A stretch of 64,000 bases of DNA from Acanthosepion lycidas (GCA_963932145.1 OZ010573.1:26294325-26358324), one strand, 5' to 3'. Counted from the first letter of the stretch, positions 24,066 through 35,797 are shown. Notes: generated from the sequence alone by a model not told the origin. Numbers and translations: made by a program.

Positions 24066-24153
24066 TTAGGTTGGTGCAAAAATAATGACGTAATAATGTC
24101 GTTTTTTGACGTATTTTTAATGTCAAAAAACAACATTATTACGTCATTATTTA
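24066..24153. mobile_element. MADE1-like mariner MITE, long form, right end missing
   Basis: The left end TTAGGTTGGTGCAAAAATAA follows TA at 24064-24065. The inner palindrome matches the 14632 copy (AATGACGTAATAATGTCG), but the right arm stops after ACGTCATTATTTAT, without the GCACCAACC end. It interrupts the broken gene copy. Confidence 0.85.
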
Positions 24154-24425
24154 TAGATGTCAGTCATGTCTGGGGGAAAATGGAAAAGTCAAAGAACAAA
24201 GAAGAAAGATGTCTGTGTCATCGGCTATTATAGTCACTACAGTTCCTTCAGTAGCTAGTTTGGGCGTTTCAGAAACAATATCTGCTTCCCCCTCTCTTTG
24301 GACTACCCGACGACCGTCTACTTCCAAGGAACAACATAACATCTTCACAAACAGATCTTTGTTCTTCTCGTTTGAGAGGAAGAGCTCTTGATGAACAGCA
24401 ACTTGCAATCCATCTTCGATTTGTA

Positions 24426-24505
24426 TTAGGTTGATGCAAAAATAATGTCGTTTTCTCATATATGTTACTATGTGGGAAAACGACATTATTTTTGCACCAA
24501 CCTAA
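24426..24505. mobile_element. MADE1-like mariner MITE, short form
   Basis: 80 bp, with TA duplications at 24424-24425 and 24506-24507. Ends are TTAGGTTGATGCAAAAATAA and the inverted TTATTTTTGCACCAACCTAA. The inner arms (ATGTCGTTTTCTCATA / TGTGGGAAAACGACAT) differ from the long form. It lies between two pieces of the broken gene copy, which continue on either side. Confidence 0.9.
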
Positions 24506-26164
24506 TATGTTAGCAGAAGTCCGAGTTGCTCTTCGCTGATGTTCATGGTCATTATGGCTGGGCCTGAATAACCATCAAACACGATGCTTGATGGCTCGTA
24601 CTTGGCCTTCACGTAGGTCAGCTAGTGTGCAACCATGTTACTGTATGTCACCCTAGGCAACCAATTAACTCGATGGAGGAGAATACCTAAATCTAAAACA
24701 AATATTGTGTCAGTTGTGGGGCTGAGATTCAGGTATGTCAGGTTTTAAAGTTGGCAAAGGAAGTGAATTCAAACTTGAAGAACGGAGTCACATATTCGCA
24801 TCTTTCTAACAGAACAACCAGCCTTGGAAACAAAGCATTAGGGTCAACATGAACATTCTGACCATCAGTCTTTGCCCATTTTCCCGCTCAACAAGCGTAT
24901 GCACTTGAGAACCTCTTTTCAGAGAGTTGTCTAAAATGTTCACGTTGCCAAGCTTTTTCTGCGTAGAGTGACCAATCTCCTCGACGTTATCACAATTGAT
25001 TCCATCACCATCTGATGCTGTCAAAGCAGATGGTAGTTCTGGCTGGCTTGGGTCGAAGGGGTTGTGCTGAGAGATTCAATTGAAGACACGGGTCATATCA
25101 ACAAGATTTCTTTTCCGACGTGCGCTAATCACCTCTACGTGCCGCTCGCTGGTTCTGTGGGCAAGACCGGTCAGTGTTGTCATGACATCATGCACTTGGG
25201 CACATGTGCATGCTATACACCCACATCAATCTCACTGATTCTGTAAACCCTCGTCCCTCGTCAGGCCACCTCTGTTCTTTATGGATCTCATCATCACTTT
25301 TTCAATAATGACGTTAGTTAACAATAACGATCACTGCGTCGCACACAGTGAAACCCGAACTCTGAGAACTGCTGATGCAGTCAAAGATGCTTTTCAGGCA
25401 ATTCTAGCCTTCATTTTAGGTACAATCGTGTACTCTTTGAATGGTTAAAATGTCCAGTTGCTGCAAATAAATTTAGTGTCCGTCTCATCGCCACAAGATG
25501 CAAATACCAATCTACTGTCTTCTCGACCCAAATAAACAGCTTAAGCGGGTCGATGTACTCAGTGTAGGCCAATCATAGCTTTGCTGCTCTTGATTTGCTC
25601 CGAAGTTCATGTATCAGTGTATCGAGCAGTCTTTGCAGATTCACGAAGGCTGAAGATTTGCCAGTCATCTGTACTGATATCATGCTCTTGGGGTTTATTA
25701 TACAAATCGTTTATTTCATCCAAATCTGACTGTTCTAGTTTCTCAGGCAAAAAGCCTTGCACCACATCATGGAAATTTATTTTGATACACATCAGACATA
25801 CTGCTCGCATTATCCACAGAGGCAAACTTCACTTCTATGGCGAAAGTAATCTCTCCTTTGTTTGCCTCTGCTACATCATCTGGATCCGATAGCTGAGAAG
25901 TCAATTGGTCAGCATCTGCTGGAAGTACAGCATCGATAAGCATCAAGGCTACATGTACAAAGAATTGTCCCCATAAAGCTCTTGAAACAGCCTTTCCGGA
26001 AAGAATGTGTGACGTCGATATATTAAAGTTGATGGTAGTCAGTAACTTGGACAACCTATTCATAAGACATTTTTTCCTTACCAGAAGGAGAGTTTTATGA
26101 AGAACACATTGAAACAAGCCTGAACCTGAACATAATTTCCTATCCGAGGAAAAATTGTGCAAAC

Positions 26165-26165
<1 letters not shown>

Positions 26166-26209
<44 letters not shown>
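26166..26209. repeat. (TA)n microsatellite
   Basis: About 40 bp of TA directly left of the next MITE. Confidence 0.95.
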
Positions 26210-26211
<2 letters not shown>

Positions 26212-26212
<1 letters not shown>

Positions 26213-26291
26213 TAGGTTGGTGCAAAAATAATTTCGTTTTCTCACAGAGTAACATATTTTAGAAAACGAAATTATTTTTGCATCAACCTAA
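26212..26291. mobile_element. MADE1-like mariner MITE, short form
   Basis: 80 bp, TA at 26210-26211 and 26292-26293. Ends are TTAGGTTGGTGCAAAAATAA and TTATTTTTGCATCAACCTAA, with inner arms ATTTCGTTTTCT / AGAAAACGAAAT. It is the same length as the 24426 copy and sits at the right edge of a (TA)n tract. Confidence 0.9.
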
Positions 26292-26294
26292 TAT

Positions 26295-26855
26295 ATAGCT
26301 TGTGAATACATGGATGTGAATCTTTCCAGTTCTATTAAGTATATATATATTATTAAACGTCTCGTAGCGTCCTCTTACATCCTCGCAACTACCCAGCGAT
26401 TAGGAATACGAAATCAATATGGATACTGAGATTTTAAAATTTGTATTGGAAAACAGCATTTCTCTTAGAACCCGTAAAACACAAAACACATATAATAGGA
26501 GCATATATAATACAACATAAAACATTTTCATCAGCATCATTCAAGAAGAAAAGTTAAAATATAGGCATTAAACAAAATTCTTGTATTTCTTACCATTCCT
26601 TTTGCGTTGTTCACTCTTGGTTGGTTTTTCACTTCATTGATCCAGAAAAGTCCAAATAAATCTGTCTCTTGAATTCTATCTATTAGCTGATCCGATCTAT
26701 AAGAATATGAAGCAGTTATAGATTATATTGCACAATTATGAAATAACCTTAACTACTAAACATTAGAAATTGACATCATAATGTTCGAATAACTCGTAAG
26801 ACATGTTCAAAATGACTTTTGCATTAGAACCACTTACAAGTGTAAGTGTCGACTC
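26295..26855. other. No gene seen
   Basis: AT-rich spacer, no motif recognised. Confidence 0.4.
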
Positions 26856-26859
26856 AATC

Positions 26860-26990
26860 TAAATAGGTTAGCAGCAAAAACGACACTCGAAGCAAAATTG
26901 GATCGAGCGATTACATCCCGTGATAGTGGAGCAGTAGCTTTAGCAAGGACCGAGCTGTTCTCCTTGCTTACCAAGAAGGATCAAGTGGCT
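26860..26990 (+). mobile_element. Tx1/L1-type LINE fragment, inverted relative to its neighbour
   Basis: The plus strand encodes DRAITSRDSGAVALARTEL and SLLTKKDQ. The same peptide is encoded on the minus strand at 28110-28215 within the larger LINE copy (CATCCCGTGATAGTGG here; its complement CCACTATCACGGGATG there). It comes from the linker between endonuclease and RT. Two independent copies in opposite orientation within 1.2 kb. Confidence 0.75.
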
Positions 26991-27289
26991 GAAAACAATG
27001 TTTCACCTTATAGCACCTGTTTTTTGTAAAGAAAGCGGCGATCAGAAAAACGGCTGCAAAAGAAATCCCCCAAGGTGGATGAGAGAGGAGTTTTTATTTT
27101 CTTGCAGGATAAAAACTCTGCTTCCAATGATATAAAACATATTTTAGTATCATTTTTCTGGGTACAGCTGATATTCACTCTAAATCGACCAGAGTACAAC
27201 GCAAGAACGTACTGAAAAGATGAAAGGGGATAACTCTGACGAATTAGGCGTCATGATATGAAAGGCTCCCATCGTACTCCATTCACTTC

Positions 27290-29060
27290 CACCAGTGTAT
27301 CAGGGGACACGTGGAGAAGTCGGATCTAAGTGCGAAAGTACGACCTGAAACGAAACTGAAAGGACAGCCTCCAGAAAACGATGGTCAACCCTATCAAATG
27401 CCTTAGACTGGTCTAAATTAATCAGCGCGGGTTCACTGTCGACATGCTCAATGATCAAGCGTACCAAATGAAGGTTGCTCTGAATAGTCCTACCCTTCAC
27501 AGCACAAGCCTGCTCAGAATCAATGAGACTGAGCATGAAAACCTACAAACGGCTGACTAAGATGTTGGCTAAAATCTTCAACTCTATATTTAACATTATC
27601 AAAGGACGAAAGTTACCTATCCCATCCCCACTGTTCTTGTTTTTTTTATAGTAAAAAGGTGAGTGGTAGAAGTACAGACCCCTGCTTCATTTAGTTGTTT
27701 TAAATCAGTTCCAGCGAGGGAAGAACGGGCGACAGCCTCAAGTAAATTTCGTTAGGAAGACCATCTAATCCAGGAGTTATCCCAGCCAACCAGCGCTTCC
27801 CAGATCTCAGATTTTGTAACGGGACAATTGTACCCAGGCACTTCAGCCGCCTCGAAGCAGGGAAAGTCTCCCAAATAGGCATCGAACTGAGCAGGGCTCA
27901 GACCGGGCTTCCTGGTGAACAGATCCTGAAAGTAGTCTTCGTATATGCCCGTATTTGTATTCACGGTGGTCTGCTTATCCGGCAATGGGACGTAGATGAT
28001 ATTGGCTGTTGGATGCATTTCTAACTTCCTCTGCATGCAGGTCAGTGGCCATATTCGTTGCCTCAGAAGACATTCTTTTTAACCTAACCTCAATTACAAG
28101 AGCTTGATCCTTCTTGGTAAGCAAGAACAGCTCCGTCTTTGCTAAAGCTACTGTCCCACTATCACGGGATGTAATCGCTCGTTCATATTTTGCTTCGCGT
28201 GCCGTTTTTGAGTCGATAACTATAATCAGCAGTTAACGACCTAAATTTAGATTTCAATAAATCCCACCCACTTTTTTCCCAAACACAGGCACCGTGAATT
28301 CCCTCTGTAGCATTAGTGGGAGCTGGTCCCCCTGGAAATCTCGCCGACCAAATAATGATCCAATTATTTTCCTGTAGCCAGTCATCCTAACCTTAGAATT
28401 ATCTAAATTTACACGAATCCGGGTGAGCCTCTGATCCGAATAAATTATAGAATGCAAATCTAAGAGTCCGACATTGACTCTCTTAACTAGAACTAGGTCG
28501 ATGTAGCTAAAACACAACACCGAAGCCGAGCTGCCCCTATTCGTCCAAGTTCACACTACCTCCTGGAGGTGCTCAATCTCGAACTTGTCGATAAAGTCTC
28601 GAAAGGGCTTCACATCCGGGTTGTTAGTATCTGATCTTTCCACTATACGATCTATATCAGGATCTAGGACGGCATTTCAATCGCCCGCTAAAACCATCCG
28701 ACGAGATGTCGTCAAAACCGGCACGATCCGCCGAAATAGATCAGGCTGCTCTACATGGTCATTGGGCACATAACTCCAATCAATAAGAGACTTATCCTTT
28801 ATGGTAACATCCCGCACGCAAAGCCTACCCGTAGGATCTGCAGAGACAAGAACACAAGCCGCATTCAAAGACTTGCTCACCAGCCAGGAAACACTTCTCC
28901 AGTGTCCATCAAAACATGCTGAACAGAGGAAAAACCTCACAGACAGAATGTATTCACCGTCGCAAATTGGAAATCGGCTCTCCTGTGTACAACATACATC
29001 CACACTGAGTCGCTTAAGATTCACACTGCAAGTTATTGACCTCTGGCCTCAGCGGCTTAT
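27290..29060 (-). mobile_element. Tx1/L1-type LINE, endonuclease and N-terminal RT
   Basis: Minus strand in order: an APE-type endonuclease with VDVCCTQESRFP (near 29000) and RRMVLAGD (near 28685), then a FSYIDLVLVKR block (28500); the linker ITSRDSG; and RT motifs GLDGLPNEIYLRL (27745-27785), GRTIQSNLHLVRLIIEHV and INLDQSKAFDRVDHRFL (27385-27435). The YxDD box and everything after it are missing: the 3' end is cut near 27290. Several frame changes separate the blocks. The INLDQSKAFDRVDH wording is characteristic of the Tx1/L1 group. Not functional. Confidence 0.8.
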
Positions 29061-29166
29061 ACTAGTCAACCAGAGACATGATCAGTCTAATTAGGGTTGG
29101 GGATTTGCATTAAACATGACCCGGTTGAGGATTCCGACAGCCTGTCCCATTGAACTATGACTCACA

Positions 29167-29197
29167 AATACACACACACACACACACACACACACAG
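29167..29197. repeat. (CA)n microsatellite
   Basis: About 30 bp of CA. Confidence 0.9.
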
Positions 29198-29299
29198 AGG
29201 TACATGCACACGCACAATTACGATGTGATACACGACTGACCAATGAAAATCATACAACACATAAGTGAAACTATCACACTCTGTATATATGATAAAATA

Positions 29300-29465
29300 T
29301 AGTTTTAAAGTATGCTATATTTATGCGTTGAAGTCTTCAATATCAGAGCGTATGTAAATATAAAACTGGATACTGATGTCAACACCCAGAGGTGACAGTC
29401 TGTTTCATGTTAAACACAATCGTCAGACTTTCGCCTGAATTCAATGTCCACTTTTATATATCGGT
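29300..29465. repeat. Palindromic dispersed repeat P1, copy 1 (diverged)
   Basis: Shares GCTATATTTATG, CAATATCAGAG, GTAAATATAAAA and TGACAGTCTGTTTCATGTTA with the copy at 40095. Its right half (CAGACTTTCGCCTGAATTC, then CACTTTTATATA) is a decayed inverted copy of its left half, so it once formed a hairpin of about 130 bp. Confidence 0.6.
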
Positions 29466-29559
29466 CGGGTTTCGGTCCCGGCTTGAAGCGATAGGATGTC
29501 TAGCCACACCGAGGAGCTGTGATACAGCGAAACAGTCTGTTTGTAGATGACTATTATAT

Positions 29560-30245
29560 GTGTGTGTGTGTGCTTTCATGTCAACTATGAAATTCAAGAA
29601 TTGAAATACAATGTCAATCGCCGTCATCTGTCTCCTTGAAACCTTTTCTTTTATTGTCCTTCCTCCTCAGTAACATTTCCTCGATTTTCTGCACTTTGCG
29701 TCTGTGTAGCTCTATTGCCTTGCTGAGCGTGAAATGATTAAAAATAGACCTACTATGATATCAGTAGTAATTGATGGCTGTCACTGGAGATCAAGTGACA
29801 AGTCCTCTCAATGCTCGTACCTTTTTCTTAGTATTCTCACTGATTTTAGTAATGTTGTCAGCGTCTTTCTCGGATTTCCAATATTTTGTTTTTATAAAGC
29901 TATCCATGCATTCTAGTAATAATGAACACGACTATGAATTTGATGTTCCAAAGTTTCTTCTTTTTTTTCTTTTTTTTTTTGCTGTCTCTGTTAACGTTAA
30001 ATTCCAGATATCTCTCTAGGTTTACACTTTCCTATCGACGGCAGAATAATTCGCTCTTTTCTTTATTTATTTACGATGACTGGGTTTGGTTTTCTGGGTT
30101 AAACTGGATGATATGTTTGCATCTAAAAAAGTCTTACCTATTTTTATTCGTTCAGATTCTGGTTTGTGGTTTCTGGTTTGTGTATATCTCATTGGTATGT
30201 GTGGTGGGGCCGCTAGCAAAGTATTAAGGGATCCGTAAATATTCT
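29560..30245. other. No gene seen
   Basis: AT-rich. Overlapping frames of 60-100 codons at 29734-30227 are in three phases of the same stretch and have no recognisable motif. Confidence 0.45.
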
Positions 30246-30249
30246 TGGA

Positions 30250-30360
30250 AACATAGGAAGAAAACTTGAAGTAACAGAGATACAATTCTACCGAAGGAAC
30301 TATGAACAGAGAACGTGAGAAAGGAGGACGTTTTTTGGAGAATAGGAACGAGAATCAAGG
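30250..30360 (+). mobile_element. RTE-type LINE, short C-terminal fragment
   Basis: Plus strand: AACTTGAAGTAACAGAGATA, then GAGAACGTGAGAAAGGAGGA. This nearly repeats the stretch at 33100-33190 (ACTGAAGTAACAGAGATATG), which belongs to a longer LINE fragment. Confidence 0.5.
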
Positions 30361-30408
30361 CTAGGGAGACTTGTTTGCCTGGTTATTAATCCATAGCTAT
30401 GGAGAGGC

Positions 30409-30410
30409 AA

Positions 30411-30485
<75 letters not shown>
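30409..30485. repeat. (TCTA)n-(TA)n microsatellite
   Basis: About 30 bp of TCTA followed by about 45 bp of TA. Confidence 0.95.
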
Positions 30486-30487
<2 letters not shown>

Positions 30488-30532
30488 TTTCATGTTAACT
30501 ATAAAATTCAAATGTAATGTCAATCGTCGTCG

Positions 30533-30640
30533 TCCCAAGGGTATTTGTGCGATTGTGAATGCATCGAACTCAGCTGGAATTTGAACTCGTTTCGCCTACT
30601 TTTTGTGCCAATAACCACTCTGATACGCCTACATACCTTT
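30533..30640 (-). mobile_element. tRNA-derived SINE, family S1, partial
   Basis: Minus strand: GGTTATTGGCACAAAAAGTA head, ACGAGTTCAAATTCCAGC as a worn B-box region, then CACAATCGCACAAATACCC body. Truncated at the body. Confidence 0.5.
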
Positions 30641-31825
30641 TAGCCAACACATCTGATTTAACTGGCAACAAGAATCACATATTCAAAGAGGTAAACATCT
30701 AGCACTAAATTTTCAAAGAGTCCAATTCAATATCCAGCTGCGTACTAAAAAGAAAGTATTTTTTTCTGTTTATTAGAAAATAAACCAAATTTATTTCATC
30801 ATAAAATAATTTATAATTGAATTTTAATCATAAGTGTTTTCGGCTACAATTGAAATATAAACTCATCACAGAAGAGTAAAAGTTTGGCTTTTGTTGATAA
30901 TCATTGAGTCTATGACCGGCACTAGAGACTCGCTCTACACAACCCCACCCACGATTTTGATATGCCCCGCCCTCTCAACTACATGTCGATTTAAAAATTT
31001 CTCAAACTGCACGCCATAAACCCTCGAAGGAGAATTGGTGGTGGGGAGAGCAGCGCTTTTTTAAAGTTACCAAAAATATCAGGGAATTATCCAATTTAAA
31101 TGAAAATTTCAGTACATATTCATTAATTACTTACTTTTATAATGAATAGGATTTTTATTTTTCTAAAAATCTGAGAAAATATTCTTTTTGCAATCACCAC
31201 CAATATTTTCATGACTAAATTTTACTCGAAAAAATGTCGGAAATTTTAGCATTTCCATAAAGATTAACTGCTGACGCACCTCCGCTGAAAAAAGTTTAAC
31301 AAAGATTCCAACACAACACAAACGGGATTATCTTAAAAATATCTTTTAAAAAACAGTATCTCAGTTTTCAGGAAATTTTTTCATGTTTAAACATTTTTAT
31401 TTTTTAAGCGATCATTTTCTCTGTTTTATCTTTCTAGAAATGTAAAAAATAGGGACTAGAAATTTTATTTCAATAACTAGCCATGGACTTCTGGTTAGTA
31501 TTACTGTTAGTAAAAAAAAAAAACAGAGATAATCTCGGAATAAAAAATGATTTTACCAAGTTATATTACTCTCTTAATTGATTTTAAAGAACTATTCAGA
31601 AAGAAAATTTCAATTTAAAAAAAATAAGCTCTACTGAAATTAACAATTCTAGGGCTACAACGGGGACCCAAAATAGAAAGAAAGGATTTAAGAAATACAC
31701 AAAAATAGACGGAGCTGTTTTCTTACCGGGTTTATTTAACTTGGGAGGCGACAAAGTAACAGAACCACCAAACCCAATATTTATTACCTGAGAAAGTAAA
31801 CTTAACATATGCTACACAAACAGTA
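30641..31825. other. No gene seen
   Basis: AT-rich. A short GC-richer patch at 30915-31050 (CACCCACG, GCCCCGCCCTCTC) may be part of an old repeat but no second copy was found. Confidence 0.4.
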
Positions 31826-31829
31826 CTGT

Positions 31830-32165
31830 CCGTCCTGGTTATGACGATAAACTACATCCGCGTCCTGGGTAAGACGATAAACTACGTCCAGCAGCAAGGC
31901 CTCTGATCAGGAGGCTTTGAGGAGCGTGGAACCACCTCTTAATCACTGGTGTTCCCAGGTCCGTATTGACCAGGGGTGGTAGTACCTGTTAGGGTCCCAG
32001 CTATGGGCAAAAAATTGACTATTACCAGCAATACATTTTTTTTAATTATTGCCAGCAATAATTTTGAAAAAAAATTATTACCAGCAATACATTTTTGAAG
32101 GAAAAATAATACCAGAAACAGATTTTTGACAAAACAAAATATTACCAGCAATAACAAATTTTGTC
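31830..32165 (+). repeat. Composite repeat C, copy C
   Basis: Two head units (GTCCTGGTTATGACGATAAA and GTCCTGGGTAAGACGATAAA), then AGCAAGGCCTCTGATCAGG, GGTGGTAGTACCTGTTAGGG, and four or five 31-bp units of the ATTACCAGCAATACATTTTT type. The tail begins GTCAGCATTAAATAACCC near 32163. It is the least worn of the three copies and defines the family. Confidence 0.8.
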
Positions 32166-32765
32166 AGCATTAAATAACCCATTGAGGTTGATATGCCGTA
32201 AGACAAAATGAACCAAACAAATATAAAACAAAGAATACAAATTCTATTCATACAAATCTATCCTAGAATGTTGTCGGCATTAAATAACCCTTGAGGTTGA
32301 TATGCCGTAAAACAAAATAAACCAAACCTATCTAAACCAAAGAATACATAGACTATTCATATGAATCTGTCCTAAAAATGTTGGCGGCATTAAATAACCC
32401 ATTGAGGTTGATATGCCGTAAAACAAAACAAACCAAACCTATCTAAACCAAAGAATACATTTTCTATTCATACGAATCTATCCTAAAAATTTTATCAGCA
32501 TTAAATAACCTACTGTGGTTCATATGCTGCAAAACAAAATAAACCAAACCAATCTAAACCAAAGAATACATTTTCTATTCATACGAATCTATCCGAGAAT
32601 GTTGTCGGCATTAAATAACCCATTGAGGTTGATATGCCATAAAACAAAATAAACCAAACCAATCTAAACCAAAGAATACATTTTCTATTCATACGAATCT
32701 ATCCTAGAATGTTGTCGGCATTAAATAACCCATTGATGTTGATATGCTGTTAAACAAACCAAACC
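32163..32765 (+). repeat. 110-bp tandem repeat, six units, grown from composite repeat tail
   Basis: GCATTAAATAACCC ends at 32180, 32290, 32400, 32511, 32621 and 32731, a steady 110-bp period. Each unit carries TTGATATGCCGTAAAACAAA, AAACCAAAGAATACA and TTCTATTCATACGAATC. Copies A and B of the same family have only one such tail, so the amplification is specific to this locus. Confidence 0.9.
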
Positions 32766-32907
32766 AAACCAAACAAATAATGCTGTCTTGATGTGAGAGA
32801 GAAAACTGAAAGTTTTCTTAGACAAGGTAGTCGATGAAAGCAAGAAAGGATAAACCATTAACTGTAAGAAGATAGACTGGACGGTTGTCAGCAAAAGAGA
32901 CAACCCA

Positions 32908-33440
32908 AATTACGAGTTACGTATCGGGGACGTCAAAATCAAGCCGGTGGGGAAATAGAACTATCTGGGTAATATAGCATCGGATGGCGGAGTGACACAG
33001 AAGTTAAAAAAAAAAGTGCAAATAACGAACGATAATTTTCATAAATTAAGCAATGTATTAAGGAATCAGAAAATGTCTTTTGAAACAAAGCAAACAAAAA
33101 CTGAAGTAACAGAGATATGCTTCTACTAACGAACACTGAGAAAACCATGGACAGAATATCTGAGAAACGAGGAAGGTTTAAGGAGAATAGGAACTAGTAG
33201 GGAACTGTAGCTTAACAATCAGAAAGGGAACCGAAATTATGTGGACACATTATGTGGAAATGGGCTTAGATAGTTTAATACTCAAAACAAGGGGAGACGG
33301 GGAAACAGCGAGTAAACTTTGCAAGAACAAAGAACACAAATAAAGAGGGTTAGTAAAGAAGCAAAAATTAATTAAAACAACAAAGGATAGGAAGTTGTGG
33401 AGAGCCATTATCCTAATCTGAAAGCACAAACTACAGAAAG
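32908..33440 (+). mobile_element. RTE-type LINE, C-terminal region
   Basis: Plus strand: RIGDVKIKPVGK and NYLGNIASDGGVTQKLKKKV (after the RT core), KPWTEYLRNEEGLRRIGTSR, a worn FLGHIM region, and a 3' end AGTTGTGGAGAGCCATTATC near 33391. Frame changes and stops are frequent. It is the longest RTE-type piece in the window. Confidence 0.75.
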
Positions 33441-33540
33441 GGAGAAGGAAAAAATAAGAGAGAGAGAGAATTGACTTTTCTGGATCAGATAGTCATAAGG
33501 CTTATGTCTTTGGGCTCTGCTTTCTATTTGTTGGATGCAT

Positions 33541-33835
33541 GGTGGAGTAATGGATAGTGGCTCGGATTGAGGAATCGGAAAGCCGAGTTCGAATTCCAGT
33601 CGAATCCATTACATTTGCTTACATGCTAATACCCATGGGAAAGGTATGAATCCTCTATTTCTCCCTCCACCAGCTATGGGTAAATAGCAGGACAGACCGG
33701 GTTCTATAGCCTTGGATGGCAACTGGCCTACCGCGGAAAGAAATGGCAACCTACTGCGGGAAAAAATCTGCCTTGTCAGTACCGAAATATACATGATCGC
33801 CTAAGCATGTATCACGCATGGTACATAACTGAATC
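33541..33835 (+). mobile_element. tRNA-derived SINE, family S1, longest copy
   Basis: Head GGTGGAGTAATGGATAGTGG, AAGCCGAGTTCGAATTCC as B box, body CTTACATGCTAATACCC, GGGAAAGGTATGAATCCTC, CAGCTATGGGTAAATAGCAG, then AGAAATGGCAACCTACTGCG and ATACATGATCG. The 50263 copy follows it through the same blocks. Useful as the reference copy of S1 in this window. Confidence 0.8.
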
Positions 33836-34256
33836 CTTTTCTCTTTGGGGAAAAGGACCATTCAAGATCCGATAATCTTCCTTCCAAAGAATTCTTTTCA
33901 TATATTCTTTTTTTATACAAAGTGAGCATTCTAGACAAGGTATTTTAACCTCATAATTAATTAGTGCTTTTTGATAGAGTCTCTCCTTGAAATGTCATCA
34001 ATCGTGACGAGATATCCGTATATTCCTTCTCTAGTTTAGAGGATTTTTGAAAATTTTTTTGTTGTTTTTTCTTTTTGCTTTCTTTTTCAGTATCGGATTT
34101 ACTTTCTAGGCTATGGAGGCTCTTTGCATCGTTTCAAATTAAGGCACCTTTCTTTTATGTTTTCTTTCCTTTTCTTTTTTCTTCTTTTTCTTTTCCTTGG
34201 GCGTAGTTCATCCGTTTCTGTTTAAAGATTTTGGTTTGGGTAAGTTCAGTAATCCG

Positions 34257-34259
<3 letters not shown>

Positions 34260-34343
<84 letters not shown>

Positions 34344-34345
34344 GT
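34260..34345. repeat. (CA)n-(TA)n microsatellite
   Basis: About 52 bp of CA then about 33 bp of TA. Confidence 0.95.
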
Positions 34346-34420
34346 GTGTATAATAATTTTTTTCCTCGCCGTTAGCAAAAATTTGTTTCATGCACGATGA
34401 AATCACTATCACTACGCGGT

Positions 34421-34423
<3 letters not shown>

Positions 34424-34486
<63 letters not shown>
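34424..34486. repeat. (TA)n microsatellite
   Basis: About 60 bp of TA. Confidence 0.95.
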
Positions 34487-34489
<3 letters not shown>

Positions 34490-34564
34490 AAAATGTATGT
34501 GTATGCACCTATGTATATATATTTATATATTTTGCATATGTATGTGTATATTTACCACTAATAT

Positions 34565-34574
34565 TATCTATCTA

Positions 34575-34620
<46 letters not shown>
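34565..34620. repeat. (TCTA)n-(TA)n microsatellite
   Basis: Three TCTA units followed by about 42 bp of TA. Confidence 0.95.
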
Positions 34621-34621
<1 letters not shown>

Positions 34622-34832
34622 GCGGTCGCGTGTGTGTTTGTGTTTAACGCAGAAAGTTCAAAAACACTACCCTGCCGTGACAAAAAACCTTTACTCAATG
34701 TAAGATCTTCAGAGGATTCGATGTCTTTGGATGTTTCTGGCTTATTTTCCTGTTCTAGCCCCGGGGGAATTTTTCGGTAACTGATTTACCTTCTAGATTA
34801 TTGATATGTTTGAGTTCTTTGATGTTAAGCCA

Positions 34833-34834
<2 letters not shown>

Positions 34835-34890
<56 letters not shown>
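34835..34890. repeat. (TTA)n microsatellite
   Basis: About 55 bp of TTA. Confidence 0.95.
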
Positions 34891-34892
<2 letters not shown>

Positions 34893-35795
34893 CCTTGAGC
34901 GTTGTTCGCCTTTTTATTTTATTTTATCTTTTTGCTGATTTGTGTTAATTATTAATGAAATATCTCGTCACGATTTAATTGTTAAATTTCACTCTATACG
35001 ATTTTTTTCTCCAGGCTGACAATTCCCAAGAAGCTATTAACATAGGATGATGTATTTTTTATTGCCTATTTTGTTTTTGCAAGGAGCTTTCAGGTAGGAT
35101 AAGGGAGGATGCCTGTCATCATCCCACTCCTTCAGTAATTCTCTCCATTTACTTTTTTTCCCCTGACCCCTGCCCTCTTACGGATATCCTTCCTACCCCA
35201 CCACCCGCAAAGCGAGAAAAGAATGCCATGACTCTTACTATCTATTAGGACATATTATAGAAAACAGACAAAGAAGAGAGAGGAAAACAAAGACATAAAA
35301 ACGTTTCTTAAGAGCCTGTTCCGACGTAACGTCTTTTCTTTCATTTATTTATTAGATTTTACCTACATATTCCCGTGTGTGCTAGATTCGTGGGGCTTAA
35401 ACTGTATTACCAAGTTTCACACTGAGAGCAAAAAAAAGAAACCCCAAAAAACAAAAAAAAAACCCAAAAAACAAAAAAAAAACATCAAGCATTGCTTCAT
35501 CTTTATTCTACCTCAGATTGTTTTAGCACTCCACAAATAGCCAAGATAGAGGGGTAGGGTAAGCTGGATAGATTAATCTTTCAGTTACAAAGAGCTTGCC
35601 TGTCTATCAAATCTGAAAAAAATAGTTCTTTACATTGACTTGAAAGCCAATGAGAAATATTTATTGCAAGCAAGCAAGGATCGAACTCACTTCATTGATA
35701 AAGGCCTGTGGAGTTAGGGATAATGGTGTGGGGCTTATGTTACACTTTTAAGTAATTAGCAACCGGACGTATAGTGTACCGAGCGAATTCCAAAG
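34891..35795. other. No gene; A-rich stretch and possible worn SINE head
   Basis: An A-rich stretch at 35435-35485 repeats CCCAAAAAACAAAAAAAA. At 35675-35745 the minus strand has GTGAGTTCGATCCTTGC, like an S2 B box, but no convincing A box, so it is only a possible SINE remnant. Confidence 0.4.
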
Positions 35796-35797
35796 TT

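Larger units (their letters stand above)
22830..26060 (-). pseudogene. Broken copy of a large uncharacterised multi-copy gene family
   Basis: Minus-strand pieces appear in collinear order: a block around FAATGHFNHSKSTRLYL (near 25450); NRGGLTRDEGF (near 25275); a block around FDGYSGPAIM (near 24565); LSNEKNKDLFVKML, then VVTIIADDTDIFLLC (24215-24400); and a cysteine-rich end CSCRKYGLTCVTACSDCWG (near 23420). From memory this is a large uncharacterised protein family found many times in octopus, cnidarian and arthropod genomes. The paired acidic motifs (normally DAD...DDTD or EDTD) recall PIN/FEN nucleases, and the end recalls CXC-type zinc binding; no function is established. The reading frame is broken many times. 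The last roughly 560 bp is present twice (22730-23280 and 23290-23930). Two MITEs lie inside it. No activity is expected. Confidence 0.6.

Noticed and set aside
35675-35745. Further S2 SINE copy
   Set aside because: Only a B-box-like stretch is present; no A box at the right distance.
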